A DNA stretch of 7,188 bases from an uncultured Selenomonas sp. (GCA_937981305.1 CALJPB010000322.1:1-7188), one strand, 5' to 3'. Shown: positions 1 to 5,853, counted from the first letter of the stretch. Notes: generated by a model from the letters alone, not told the origin. Numbers and translations: made by a program.

Positions 1-166
1 GATCGACCATGCCGAGCGCATAGTCTGCGTAGCTGATGACACTCTCGCCCGCGCCGCTCAGCGTCAGCTCCTCGCCGCCGAGGATGTACTTGCCCGTCTT
101 CGCACCGTCCGCGCGAAAATCCGCCGCAGGGCTGACAAAGACCCACTTCGCATCCGTGCGGGAGCG
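1..166 (-). other. C-terminal fragment of an NmrA/YwnB-like NAD(P)-binding oxidoreductase, inside the chimeric ORF
   Basis: From about residue 134 of the ORF the protein resembles the end of the NAD(P)H-binding family that includes Bacillus YwnB and the 'NADH-flavin reductase' group (PF13460-like). Visible signatures are KWVFVSPAADF, a TGKYILGGEE turn and ESVISYADYALGMVD, which in that family lie shortly before the C-terminus. The N-terminal GxxGxxG dinucleotide-binding half is absent, so this fragment could not work as an oxidoreductase. Family assignment is from recalled motifs; the exact boundary is uncertain by about 10 codons. Confidence 0.6.
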
Positions 167-565
167 GAGTGCCGTGAGCTCCTCGCGGCTTGGCACATAG
201 GGCGCGCTGAGAATCGGGAGGGCGGCATAGGCGTCTCTGTAGGCAGGCGGCTCCGCGCCGTAGGGCGCAACCGTGCCGATGATACGATCCGTGAGACCTA
301 GGTCGATCAGCAGCTCCGTTGCACCCGGATAGGAGACAAGCACGCGCTCAGGCGTATGCGAAAGTGTGAAGTCGGTGGGGCGCCCCTCGCTGTCGCTCGT
401 CATATATGAGATGCCGTCCGTGATCGGCTCTGCCGCCTGTGTGCCGCGCCCGTCGCGCATGGAGAGCGCGAGAACGAGCACGGCACACGCGAGAAAGGGC
501 AGGAGTCTCAGGGCGTTGCCGAAGCGTCTCAGAATGCGCCCCGAATTCTGTCGTGCGGCATTCAT
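1..565 (-). CDS. Chimeric ORF: FecB/BtuF-like substrate-binding protein N-terminus joined to an NAD(P)-binding protein C-terminus (partial)
   Basis: The ATG at 565-563 overlaps the ATPase stop as ATGA, so this is the third gene of the ABC importer operon. It stays open to the window edge (188 codons visible). Residues 1-45 look like an export signal: Arg-rich start, hydrophobic stretch 21-35, possible cleavage near TQA-AEP. There is no good lipobox. Residues 70-133 match the first lobe of FecB/BtuF-type binding proteins: a PERVLVS strand, GATELLIDLGL, DRIIGT, then LPILSAPYVPSREEL. Such proteins normally continue with a segment like LxPDLVxG. Instead, from about residue 134 the sequence reads like the C-terminal part of NmrA/YwnB-type NAD(P)-binding proteins: DAKWVFVSPAADF, TGKYILGGEE, ESVISYADYALGMVD. 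The frame is uninterrupted. Expected role of the N-terminal half: periplasmic or surface capture of an iron chelate, haem or corrinoid. As it stands the protein lacks the second lobe and is unlikely to bind ligand. A genuine fusion, a deletion or an assembly chimera all fit. Confidence 0.7.
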   Translation of the reverse strand, partial: MNAARQNSGRILRRFGNALRLLPFLACAVLVLALSMRDGRGTQAAEPITDGISYMTSDSEGRPTDFTLSHTPERVLVSYPGATELLIDLGLTDRIIGTVAPYGAEPPAYRDAYAALPILSAPYVPSREELTALRSRTDAKWVFVSPAADFRADGAKTGKYILGGEELTLSGAGESVISYADYALGMVD

Positions 566-1335
566 TGTATTTGCTCCGTACGGTAGTCGACGAGCGGAAG
601 CCCCGCCGCATCGTAGGTCACGTTTGCGTTCACGCCGTAGATATGCGCGAGCATTTCCTCCGTGATGATTTCGTTCGGCGTTCCGATGCGCTCGATGCGC
701 CCCGCCTTCATGACGACGATGAGGTCGGCGTACATGGCGGCGAGATTGAGGTCGTGGAGGGCGGCGATCACGCCGATGTTCAGGCCTTTGACCAGCTCTA
801 GTATATGCAGCTGATATTTGATATCGAGATGGTTGGTCGGCTCATCGAGGATGAGCAGCTGCGGCTCCTGCACGAGGACGCGCGCGAGCATGACGCGCTG
901 CTGCTCGCCGCCCGAGAGCTCGTTGAAGGAGCGTGCGGCGGCGTCCGCCATGCCGACGCGTTCGAGTGCGGCGCGGACGAGCGCATAGTCCTCCTCCGTG
1001 TCGTCCTCGAAGCTCTCCTTGTACGGGGCGCGCCCCATGAGGGCGATCTCCTCGACGCTGAAATCGAAGTCGACGGCGTGGAACTGCCCCATGACGCCGA
1101 TCTCCTGCGCCGCCGCGCGCAGCGGAATCTCTGCGAGCGGGGTATCGTCCATCGTGACACGCCCCTCCTGTACCGCGTGCACGCGGTAGAGATGCTTGAG
1201 CAGGGTGGACTTGCCGCAGCCGTTCGGCCCGAGCAGGGCGACGAAGCGGTCAGTCGGGAGATCGGCGGTGATGCCGTGGAGGATTTCCTTGGCGCCGATG
1301 CGGAATTTCAGATTTTCGATGTGAATGGTCTTCAT
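562..1335 (-). CDS. ABC transporter ATP-binding protein, FecE/FepC/BtuD type (iron-siderophore, haem or cobalamin import)
   Basis: This 257-residue cytoplasmic ATPase powers a type II ABC importer. All nucleotide-binding motifs are intact: Walker A GPNGCGKST (36-44), Q-loop Gln84, signature LSGGEQQRV (140-148), Walker B LLILDEPTNHLD (160-171) and the H-loop His194 in LHD. The TNHLDI extension after Walker B and the length of about 257 are usual for the FecE/BtuD family. The ATG at 1335-1333 overlaps the permease stop (ATGA), and its own TGA overlaps the next ATG in the same way, which implies translational coupling along permease-ATPase-binding protein. The exact substrate cannot be read from the ATPase. 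Iron chelates are slightly favoured because there is a possible Fur site upstream and no room for a cobalamin riboswitch. Confidence 0.95.
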   Translation of the reverse strand: MKTIHIENLKFRIGAKEILHGITADLPTDRFVALLGPNGCGKSTLLKHLYRVHAVQEGRVTMDDTPLAEIPLRAAAQEIGVMGQFHAVDFDFSVEEIALMGRAPYKESFEDDTEEDYALVRAALERVGMADAAARSFNELSGGEQQRVMLARVLVQEPQLLILDEPTNHLDIKYQLHILELVKGLNIGVIAALHDLNLAAMYADLIVVMKAGRIERIGTPNEIITEEMLAHIYGVNANVTYDAAGLPLVDYRTEQIQ

Positions 1336-2363
1336 CGCGAACCTCCGAAATTTCCGCCGCTGCCGAAGAGCAGCTTCATGAAGAGCGGCGCGCCGATGAG
1401 TGCCGTGATGATGCCGATCGGCAGATCACCTGCGGGCAGCAGGGTGCGCGCGAGGAGGTCGGCGACGACGAGGAAGATCGCGCCGACGAGGAGCGCGGCG
1501 GGGAGCAGGCGGCGATGCGAGGCACCCGTGAAGGAGCGCACGAGATGGGGGACGACGAGTCCGACGAAGCCGATGATGCCGCAGGTCGCGACGAGCACGC
1601 CCGTGAGGAGCGCGAGCAGCGCCATGTAGCGGCGGCGTTTTGCACTCGCGTCAATGCCGAGGGTCACGGCGAGCTCCTCGCCGAGGAGCAGCACGTCGAG
1701 CGTGCGCAGCTGCGAGAGGAAGTAGACGATGAGCGCCGAGACGATGAGGACGGGCAGGAAGAGGCTGTGCCACTTCGCATCTGCGAGCGAGCCCATCGTC
1801 CAGAACGCCGCCGACTGCATACCCTCCGCATCCGCCGCCATGTAGACGATGAAGTTCGTCGCCGCGACGCAGAGTGCGCTGATCGCTGCGCCCGCAAGCA
1901 CGAGCTTTACCGTCGAGACGCGGCGGTGCATCCCCGCGAGCATGAGCACGGCGAGTGTGGCGAGGATTGCGCCGACGAACGCCGCTCCCGGTACGCCGAA
2001 GGGAATCGCCGCAGAGCCGATGAGGATCGCAAGCGTCGCGCCGACGGACGCGCCCGAGGCGATGCCGAGGATAAAGGGTTCTGCGAGCGGATTCTGCACG
2101 CTCGCCTGCATGACGACGCCCGCGAGTGCGAGTCCCGCACCTGCCGTCATCGCGAGCAGGACGCGCGGCACGCGCAGCGACCAGATGATGTCCGTCACGG
2201 CGGGATCGACGGCGGGAACGCGTCCCGCGAGTTTCGCAGTGATGATGGCGAGCGTGTCGGATGGTGCAACGGAGACACTGCCAGCCGAGACCGCGCAGAC
2301 GGCGATCAAGGCGAGCAGGATGGAGAGCGCAAGCGGTGAGGCGAGCAGAGATCGGATCGGCAA
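1332..2363 (-). CDS. FecCD-family ABC transporter permease (iron-siderophore, haem or cobalamin import)
   Basis: This 343-residue polytopic inner-membrane protein forms the import channel, presumably as a homodimer with two copies of the adjacent ATPase. FecCD/BtuC hallmarks are RVPRVLLA (64-71), GVVMQASVQNPLAEP (82-96) followed by a Gly/Ser-rich LGIASGASVG helix, and near the C-terminus GIIGFVGLVVPHLVR and DLPIGIITALIGAPLF. Hydrophobic segments run along the whole length, compatible with about ten helices. The start is TTG (2363-2361): an in-frame TAG lies nine codons upstream, no ATG or GTG intervenes, and AAAGGGGAA provides a Shine-Dalgarno just before it. It is the first gene of the operon, downstream of a strong promoter. 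The Gly-rich C-terminal tail (FGSGGNFGGSR) overlaps the ATPase start. Confidence 0.95.
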   Translation of the reverse strand: MPIRSLLASPLALSILLALIAVCAVSAGSVSVAPSDTLAIITAKLAGRVPAVDPAVTDIIWSLRVPRVLLAMTAGAGLALAGVVMQASVQNPLAEPFILGIASGASVGATLAILIGSAAIPFGVPGAAFVGAILATLAVLMLAGMHRRVSTVKLVLAGAAISALCVAATNFIVYMAADAEGMQSAAFWTMGSLADAKWHSLFLPVLIVSALIVYFLSQLRTLDVLLLGEELAVTLGIDASAKRRRYMALLALLTGVLVATCGIIGFVGLVVPHLVRSFTGASHRRLLPAALLVGAIFLVVADLLARTLLPAGDLPIGIITALIGAPLFMKLLFGSGGNFGGSR

Positions 2364-2403
2364 CGAGTTCCCCTTTCTGTGAATATGCTATGCAGCAGTT
2401 AAA

Positions 2404-2418
2404 AGAAAATAATATTCA
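2404..2418 (-). promoter_or_regulatory. Possible Fur-like operator over the transcription start
   Basis: TGAATATTATTTTCT lies at the predicted start point. Against the 7-1-7 Fur consensus TGATAATnATTATCA it agrees at 10 of 14 defined positions. An operator here would block RNA polymerase when iron is plentiful, fitting an iron-type importer. The match is imperfect and in AT-rich DNA, so it is only suggestive. Confidence 0.35.
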
Positions 2419-2425
2419 TGCTCAC

Positions 2426-2454
2426 AGAATAAGGGATTTCATACTGCCTGTCAA
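2426..2454 (-). promoter_or_regulatory. Sigma-70-type promoter of the ABC importer operon
   Basis: On the minus strand a perfect -35 box TTGACA (2454-2449) is followed, after exactly 17 nt, by TATTCT (2431-2426) as -10. Predicted start is near 2419, giving a leader of about 55 nt before the TTG of the permease. Confidence 0.75.
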
Positions 2455-2530
2455 TGAAAATCTATAGGAGGTGAAAAAGTATCCGTTGATGTGATGTTGT
2501 TGAGGACGGTGTGGAATTGTAGATCCCATT

Positions 2531-2564
2531 AAAAAAATCGGCCACGCGCATACGTGACCGATTT
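2531..2564 (-). terminator. Rho-independent terminator after the NimA-like gene
   Basis: On the minus strand AAATCGGTCACG, loop TATGCG, CGTGGCCGATTT form a 12-bp stem with one T-G wobble, running into seven T residues. It lies 7 nt after the TAA of the flavoprotein gene and separates it from the importer operon. Confidence 0.9.
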
Positions 2565-2571
2565 GTATATG

Positions 2572-3060
2572 TTACTTCTTCGCAACCAGTGCGCTCCCGA
2601 CCTTGCCCGTCATGTGGGCGATGCTCATCTCGAGCATACAGAAACGCTTCCACGCGCCGTCAATCTCCGCCGCGTGCTGCTGCTCGGTATTGTCCGGCGC
2701 GTATTTCACGGCGAGCTTGCGGACGGCACTGCGTTTTTCTCCCTCGTCCTCGATGATGCGGATGCTGCCGAAGACGACGACACTGCGGTAGGCGGTCGTG
2801 TACTTCTCGGGAATGACCTCGTCCTGATCGATGACGGCAAAGGAGGCGTTCGGATTCCGTTGGATCGCGTCGATCTTGTGCCCCTCGGTCGCACTGTGGA
2901 AATAGATGTGCTCGCCGTCGTAGACGTAGCTGAGGGGGACGGCGTAGGGGAATGCCTTGTCGCCTGTGAGTGCAAGCACGCCCGCCGAGCAGCGCAGGAG
3001 GACTGCCTCCGCCTCCTCGTAGGTCAGCTGCTGCGCCGTGCGGCGCATTTTGTGAAACAT
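2572..3060 (-). CDS. Pyridoxamine 5'-phosphate oxidase family flavoprotein, NimA-like
   Basis: A 162-residue split-barrel FMN-binding protein of the group that includes NimA (5-nitroimidazole resistance reductase). Typical features are the MFHKMRRTAQQLTYEEAEAVL start, GVLALTGD (27-34), PYAVPLSYVYDG (38-49), HIYFHSATEGHKID (51-64) in the flavin-site region, and VVVFGSIRIIED in the barrel. The start was set at ATG 3060-3058 because GGAGGGA (3073-3067) lies 6 nt upstream. An in-frame ATG seven codons earlier would place that Shine-Dalgarno inside the gene. Members bind FMN or haem and often have unknown physiological substrates; nitroimidazole reduction cannot be claimed from sequence. No promoter fits between the preceding terminator hairpin and the start, so expression probably depends on readthrough from the tRNA promoter. 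Confidence 0.9.
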   Translation of the reverse strand: MFHKMRRTAQQLTYEEAEAVLLRCSAGVLALTGDKAFPYAVPLSYVYDGEHIYFHSATEGHKIDAIQRNPNASFAVIDQDEVIPEKYTTAYRSVVVFGSIRIIEDEGEKRSAVRKLAVKYAPDNTEQQHAAEIDGAWKRFCMLEMSIAHMTGKVGSALVAKK

Positions 3061-3079
3061 CTTGTGTCCCTCCATATGC

Positions 3080-3111
3080 AAAAACGGAGGGATCCAGATG
3101 GATTCCTCCGT
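3080..3111 (-). terminator. Intrinsic terminator/attenuator between tRNA-Ala and the NimA-like gene
   Basis: On the minus strand ACGGAGGAATCCA and TGGATCCCTCCGT form a 13-position stem (one A-C mismatch; the tip would open) followed by TTTTT. It ends 19 nt before the flavoprotein ATG. Its 3' arm UCCCUCC (3092-3086) is also perfectly complementary to that gene's Shine-Dalgarno GGAGGGA (3073-3067), so two alternative hairpins are possible. Confidence 0.85.
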
Positions 3112-3124
3112 ACATAGTCAATGA

Positions 3125-3200
3125 TGGTGGAGACGAAGAGGATTGAACTCTCGACCCCCAGATTGCGAACCTGGTGCTCTCCCAGCTGAGCTACGTCCCC
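3125..3200 (-). tRNA. tRNA-Ala (anticodon CGC)
   Basis: A 76-nt cloverleaf on the minus strand. The acceptor stem GGGGACG/CGTCTCC contains the G3-U70 wobble pair that identifies alanine tRNAs. The D arm is GCTC...GAGC. The anticodon stem CCAGG/TCTGG encloses loop TTCGCAA, giving anticodon CGC, which reads GCG codons. The T arm is GAGAG-TTCAATC-CTCTT. The discriminator A and the CCA end are encoded. Its own promoter lies upstream and an intrinsic terminator downstream. Confidence 0.95.
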
Positions 3201-3216
3201 GTGACTGACAAGGGAT

Positions 3217-3245
3217 ATTATACTGCACAGCGGAGAAAAATGCAA
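3217..3245 (-). promoter_or_regulatory. Promoter of tRNA-Ala
   Basis: On the minus strand a perfect TATAAT (3222-3217) is preceded after 17 nt by TTGCAT (3245-3240). The predicted start near 3210 leaves a leader of about 10 nt before the tRNA 5' end. Confidence 0.8.
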
Positions 3246-3266
3246 GTGTTTTTTGAGCGGCTGCCT

Positions 3267-5024
3267 TTACCGCATCTCCCGCAGTACGTCCGCCGCAATC
3301 TGGGGCGCGGTGAGGTGGTACTCGCGTGCGAGTGCATTGGGGTCGTAGCGGTTGAAGAACGCCTTCGGCAGCCCGTAGTTCTTGACGCGGATGTCTGCCA
3401 TACCGCCGTAGAACGCCGCGACCTTCTGCCCAAAGCCGCCCTCCAAAATCCCGTCCTCGATGGTGAGGATGAGGCGGTGGTTCGCGGCGAGGGAGGTGAG
3501 CAGCTTCGTATCGAGACCCGAGAGATAGAGCGGATTGACCACGGTCGCGCGGATGCCCTCGTGCGCGAGCTCGTCCGCCGCCTCGGATGCGAGTGCGGCG
3601 AAGTTGCCGACACCGATGAGTGCGACATCTCTGCCCTCGCGTACGACGATGGAGCGGTTCAGCTCACTGTAGTCCGTGCGTACGGGATAGGGGCTCTCCG
3701 CATAGCCTGTAAACGGCATACGGATCATGACGGGATGTGTGGTCTGCTCCACCGCCCAGCGCAGGACGGCGATGTGCTCCGCGACGCTCGTCGGCGCGAG
3801 ATAGACGAGGTTCGGGATGTTGGAGAAAATCGAGATGTCGTAGAAGCCGAGGTGTGTCACGTCCGTTGAGCGGTAGAGTGATGTGCCCGTCGCGAGAAAG
3901 ACGGCGGGATTTCGGTTGATGCAGACATCCTGCGCCATCTGGTCGTAGGTGCGCTGAAAGAACGTGCTGTACGTGCCGAAGATCGGACGTGCGCCGCCGC
4001 GTGCGAGTCCCGATGCCATCGCCACGGCGTGCTCCTCGGCGATGCCGACATCGAGGTACTGGCTGCCGAGCTGTGCGCGTTCGGCGGGGCTGAGGTTGAT
4101 GCCGCCGACGATGCCCGCCGAGAGGTAGACGAAGTTCGGGTTCTGCCGCGCCGTTTCGAGGACGAAATCCACGGTCGCGACGGCGTACGGATCGGGCGTG
4201 CTTTCCTTTTTCGCAATGCCGGTCTCGATGTGAAAGGGAGCGTGGCGATGCCAGCCCTCGGGGTCACGTTCGGCAAAGGAGAGTCCCTTGCCCTTCTGCG
4301 TGTGGATATGGATGACGATGGGGCGATCCGTGTCCTTTTCCTCGGAGAATACGCGGATCAGTTCCTCCGTGTCGTTGCCGTCCGCGACGTAGCGATAGGC
4401 GAGCCCCATCGCACGGAAGATGTTGTCCTCCGCCGCGCCGCCCGTCTCGCGCAGTTCTTTGAATTTGCGGTACATACCGCCGTGGTTCTCGGAGATGGAT
4501 TGGTCGTTGTCGTTCAAGACGATGATGAAGTTCGTGCCCATCTCGCCGACGACGTTCAGCCCCTCCAGCGCCTCGCCGCCCGAGAGCGCACCGTCGCCGA
4601 TGACGACGACGACGTTCTCTGTGCCGCCCGCGAGGTCGCGCGCCTTGGCAAGCCCCGAGGCGAGACTGATGCCCGTCGCGGTGTGCCCGATGTTAAAGAG
4701 GTCGTGTGCGCTCTCGTCGGTGTTGGTAAACCCGGAGACATCGTGGTACTCCGCCTCGTTGACGTATGCGCCGACACGTCCCGTGAGCATCTTGTGCGGG
4801 TAGCACTGATGGGAGACATCGAATACGATCCTGTCGCGCGGTGCATCGAACACCGTGTGGAGTGCGATGGTCGCTTCGATGATCCCGAGGTTCGGTCCGA
4901 TGTGGCCGCCGATGAGGCTTGTGCGTTTGATGAGTGCCTCGCGCATTTCGCGTGCGAGGATGCAGCGCTGCTCCGCCGTATAGCTCCGTATGTCCGCAGG
5001 CGCGTTGATGTTCTCAAGATACAA
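3267..5024 (-). CDS. 1-deoxy-D-xylulose-5-phosphate synthase-like TPP-dependent enzyme, complete copy
   Basis: A 585-residue DXS/transketolase-family protein. DXS joins pyruvate and glyceraldehyde 3-phosphate to make DXP for isoprenoid, thiamine and pyridoxal synthesis. Visible elements: GGH (39-41) and SHQCYPHK (71-78), the TPP/Mg motif GDGALSGG (143-150) ending at Asn171, catalytic Glu330 in DVGIAEEHA, YSTFFQR (352-358) and IRMP with Arg435. It is shorter than E. coli DXS (about 620) because the segment after RETGG is compact. The DRAGxxGxDGxTH motif is replaced by a TGTSLYRSTDVTH sequence (379-391), so the true substrate is uncertain. The start is called as TTG (5024-5022), with GGAGGG 8 nt upstream; an in-frame ATG at 5048-5046 has no Shine-Dalgarno and sits about 10 nt from the predicted RNA start. 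It is closely similar to the partial gene at 5854-7188. Confidence 0.88.
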   Translation of the reverse strand: MYLENINAPADIRSYTAEQRCILAREMREALIKRTSLIGGHIGPNLGIIEATIALHTVFDAPRDRIVFDVSHQCYPHKMLTGRVGAYVNEAEYHDVSGFTNTDESAHDLFNIGHTATGISLASGLAKARDLAGGTENVVVVIGDGALSGGEALEGLNVVGEMGTNFIIVLNDNDQSISENHGGMYRKFKELRETGGAAEDNIFRAMGLAYRYVADGNDTEELIRVFSEEKDTDRPIVIHIHTQKGKGLSFAERDPEGWHRHAPFHIETGIAKKESTPDPYAVATVDFVLETARQNPNFVYLSAGIVGGINLSPAERAQLGSQYLDVGIAEEHAVAMASGLARGGARPIFGTYSTFFQRTYDQMAQDVCINRNPAVFLATGTSLYRSTDVTHLGFYDISIFSNIPNLVYLAPTSVAEHIAVLRWAVEQTTHPVMIRMPFTGYAESPYPVRTDYSELNRSIVVREGRDVALIGVGNFAALASEAADELAHEGIRATVVNPLYLSGLDTKLLTSLAANHRLILTIEDGILEGGFGQKVAAFYGGMADIRVKNYGLPKAFFNRYDPNALAREYHLTAPQIAADVLREMR

Positions 5025-5032
5025 GGGAAAAG

Positions 5033-5038
5033 CCCTCC
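5033..5038 (-). promoter_or_regulatory. Shine-Dalgarno site that sets the TTG start of the DXS-like gene
   Basis: GGAGGG on the minus strand lies 8 nt before TTG 5024-5022, ideal spacing. It falls inside the reading frame if the upstream ATG at 5048 were used, which argues for TTG initiation and an N-terminus MYLENINAPADI. Confidence 0.75.
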
Positions 5039-5064
5039 ATTGACACATAATAATGTTATCCTAC

Positions 5065-5094
5065 ATTATAGCATAAATTCTAAGAAAATATCAT
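5065..5094 (-). promoter_or_regulatory. Extended -10 promoter of the complete DXS-like gene
   Basis: On the minus strand a perfect TATAAT (5070-5065) is preceded by TGC, giving an extended -10. A weak -35 ATGATA (5094-5089) sits 18 nt upstream. The predicted start near 5058 yields a 5' leader of about 34 nt to the TTG. Confidence 0.7.
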
Positions 5095-5124
5095 CATTAA
5101 GGAAAAAATAAAAAGAAAGGAAAC

Positions 5125-5156
5125 AAAAAAGGGCTGCCGTACGTGACGACAGTCCT
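5125..5156 (-). terminator. Rho-independent terminator after the quinone oxidoreductase gene
   Basis: On the minus strand AGGACTGTCGT, loop CACGT, ACGGCAGCCCT form an 11-position stem (one A-C mismatch and one T-G wobble) followed by six T residues. It begins 16 nt after the stop codon and insulates the downstream DXS-like gene, which has its own promoter. Confidence 0.88.
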
Positions 5157-5172
5157 GGATGAAGTTGTGGAT

Positions 5173-5724
5173 TCAGGCGAGCGATTGGATCTTTTCAAAC
5201 AGACGCGTGGCATGGGCGTGCGCTGCAGCCGCCATCTCCGAGCGTTTTTCTGCATCCGCACGCAGACTGTACGATACCCCGCCCGTGTAGATGAAACCGA
5301 CGTAGTCCATGCCGGTGAGCCCCGCCGTCCGGACAAAGCGTTCCGCCATCGCCTCCACGGGGAACGCGGCATCGTATGCGCTCGCGGGCGCGCCTGTGGT
5401 GAAGGAGAGGAGGAGTTTTTTGTGGGTGAGCGCCCTGCCCGTCGCGCCGTGCGAGAACCCGTGGACGAATACATCCTCCATCCACTTTGCGAGGAGGGCG
5501 GGCATACTGTACCAAAAGATCGGGAACTGAAGGACGATGATATCTGCGGCGGCAAGTTTTTTCTGCTCCGCCTCCACGTCGATCCGATAGTCGGGATAGA
5601 GGTCGCTGAGGAGGTCAAATGCTGCGGTGGGCAGCAGACTTTCCAGATCCTCCAGGATGATCTTGTTCGCAAATGAGTTGTCCCGCAGTTCGGGATGTCC
5701 TGAGATGATGAGTACGTTCTTCAT
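5173..5724 (-). CDS. NAD(P)H:quinone oxidoreductase-like flavoprotein (flavodoxin_2 family, YwrO/KefF/NQO group)
   Basis: A 183-residue cytoplasmic flavodoxin-fold protein. The group uses NAD(P)H to reduce quinones or similar acceptors by two electrons; KefF members also stimulate potassium efflux, but no Kef channel gene is in view. Evidence: first strand and phosphate loop MKNVLIISGHPELRDNS (1-17), the flavin-binding region IIVLQFPIFWYSMPALLAKW (62-81) with DVFVHGFSHG (84-93), and the second loop FTTGAPASAY (108-117). Length is normal for the family. The start is ATG 5724-5722, preceded by AGGGGAG with 5-nt spacing; an in-frame ATG 20 codons upstream has no matching homology. It lies 129 nt downstream of the partial DXS-like gene, with no obvious promoter between, so co-transcription is plausible. 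Confidence 0.92.
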   Translation of the reverse strand: MKNVLIISGHPELRDNSFANKIILEDLESLLPTAAFDLLSDLYPDYRIDVEAEQKKLAAADIIVLQFPIFWYSMPALLAKWMEDVFVHGFSHGATGRALTHKKLLLSFTTGAPASAYDAAFPVEAMAERFVRTAGLTGMDYVGFIYTGGVSYSLRADAEKRSEMAAAAHAHATRLFEKIQSLA

Positions 5725-5782
5725 AAAATCTCCCCTTGTGTTCGTCTGTCTGCGGCAATGAGATATGTAGTTCGCCCGTTCC

Positions 5783-5843
5783 ACCGCTCACGCGGTCCCC
5801 CCGCAGGCGGGGGAGGCTCGGGACGCAGCGAATACGGTGAGCG
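5783..5843. repeat. GC-rich palindromic intergenic element (REP-like)
   Basis: On the plus strand two adjacent hairpins are visible: ACCGC-TCAC-GCGGT (5783-5796) and CCCCCGC-AG-GCGGGGG (5798-5813). A further CGCTCAC (5785-5791) is inverted as GTGAGCG at 5837-5843, enclosing the GC-rich hairpin. No T-run follows on either strand, so it is not a standard terminator. Such compact palindromes between genes are often dispersed repeats, but only one copy lies in this window. Confidence 0.5.
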
Positions 5844-5853
5844 ACGCTGTCCG

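Noticed and set aside
805..1629. Long plus-strand open frame opposite the ATPase and permease
   Set aside because: Low-complexity Arg/Ala/Glu-rich shadow crossing two real genes, with no conserved motif. The same holds for the frame at 1515-2339.
2364..2571. Cobalamin riboswitch upstream of the importer
   Set aside because: Only about 55 nt lie between the predicted RNA start and the TTG, too short, and no B12-box-like sequence was seen.
3061..3081. Upstream in-frame ATG codons for the NimA-like gene
   Set aside because: They lie before or within the Shine-Dalgarno GGAGGGA, overlap the terminator T-run, and family members begin at about MFHKMRR.
3246..3266. Terminator directly after the complete DXS-like gene
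   Set aside because: Only a 4-bp GCGG/CCGC stem followed by A residues on the transcribed strand; not a credible intrinsic terminator.
4029..5111. 360-codon open frame on the plus strand opposite the DXS-like gene
   Set aside because: It is the antisense shadow of a GC-rich gene: Asp/Arg/Val-rich composition, no recognisable domain, and the opposite strand encodes a fully conserved enzyme.
5725..5784. 20-codon N-terminal extension of the quinone oxidoreductase
   Set aside because: Flavodoxin-fold homologues begin directly with MKNVLIISGH, and AGGGGAG is correctly spaced from the ATG at 5724.
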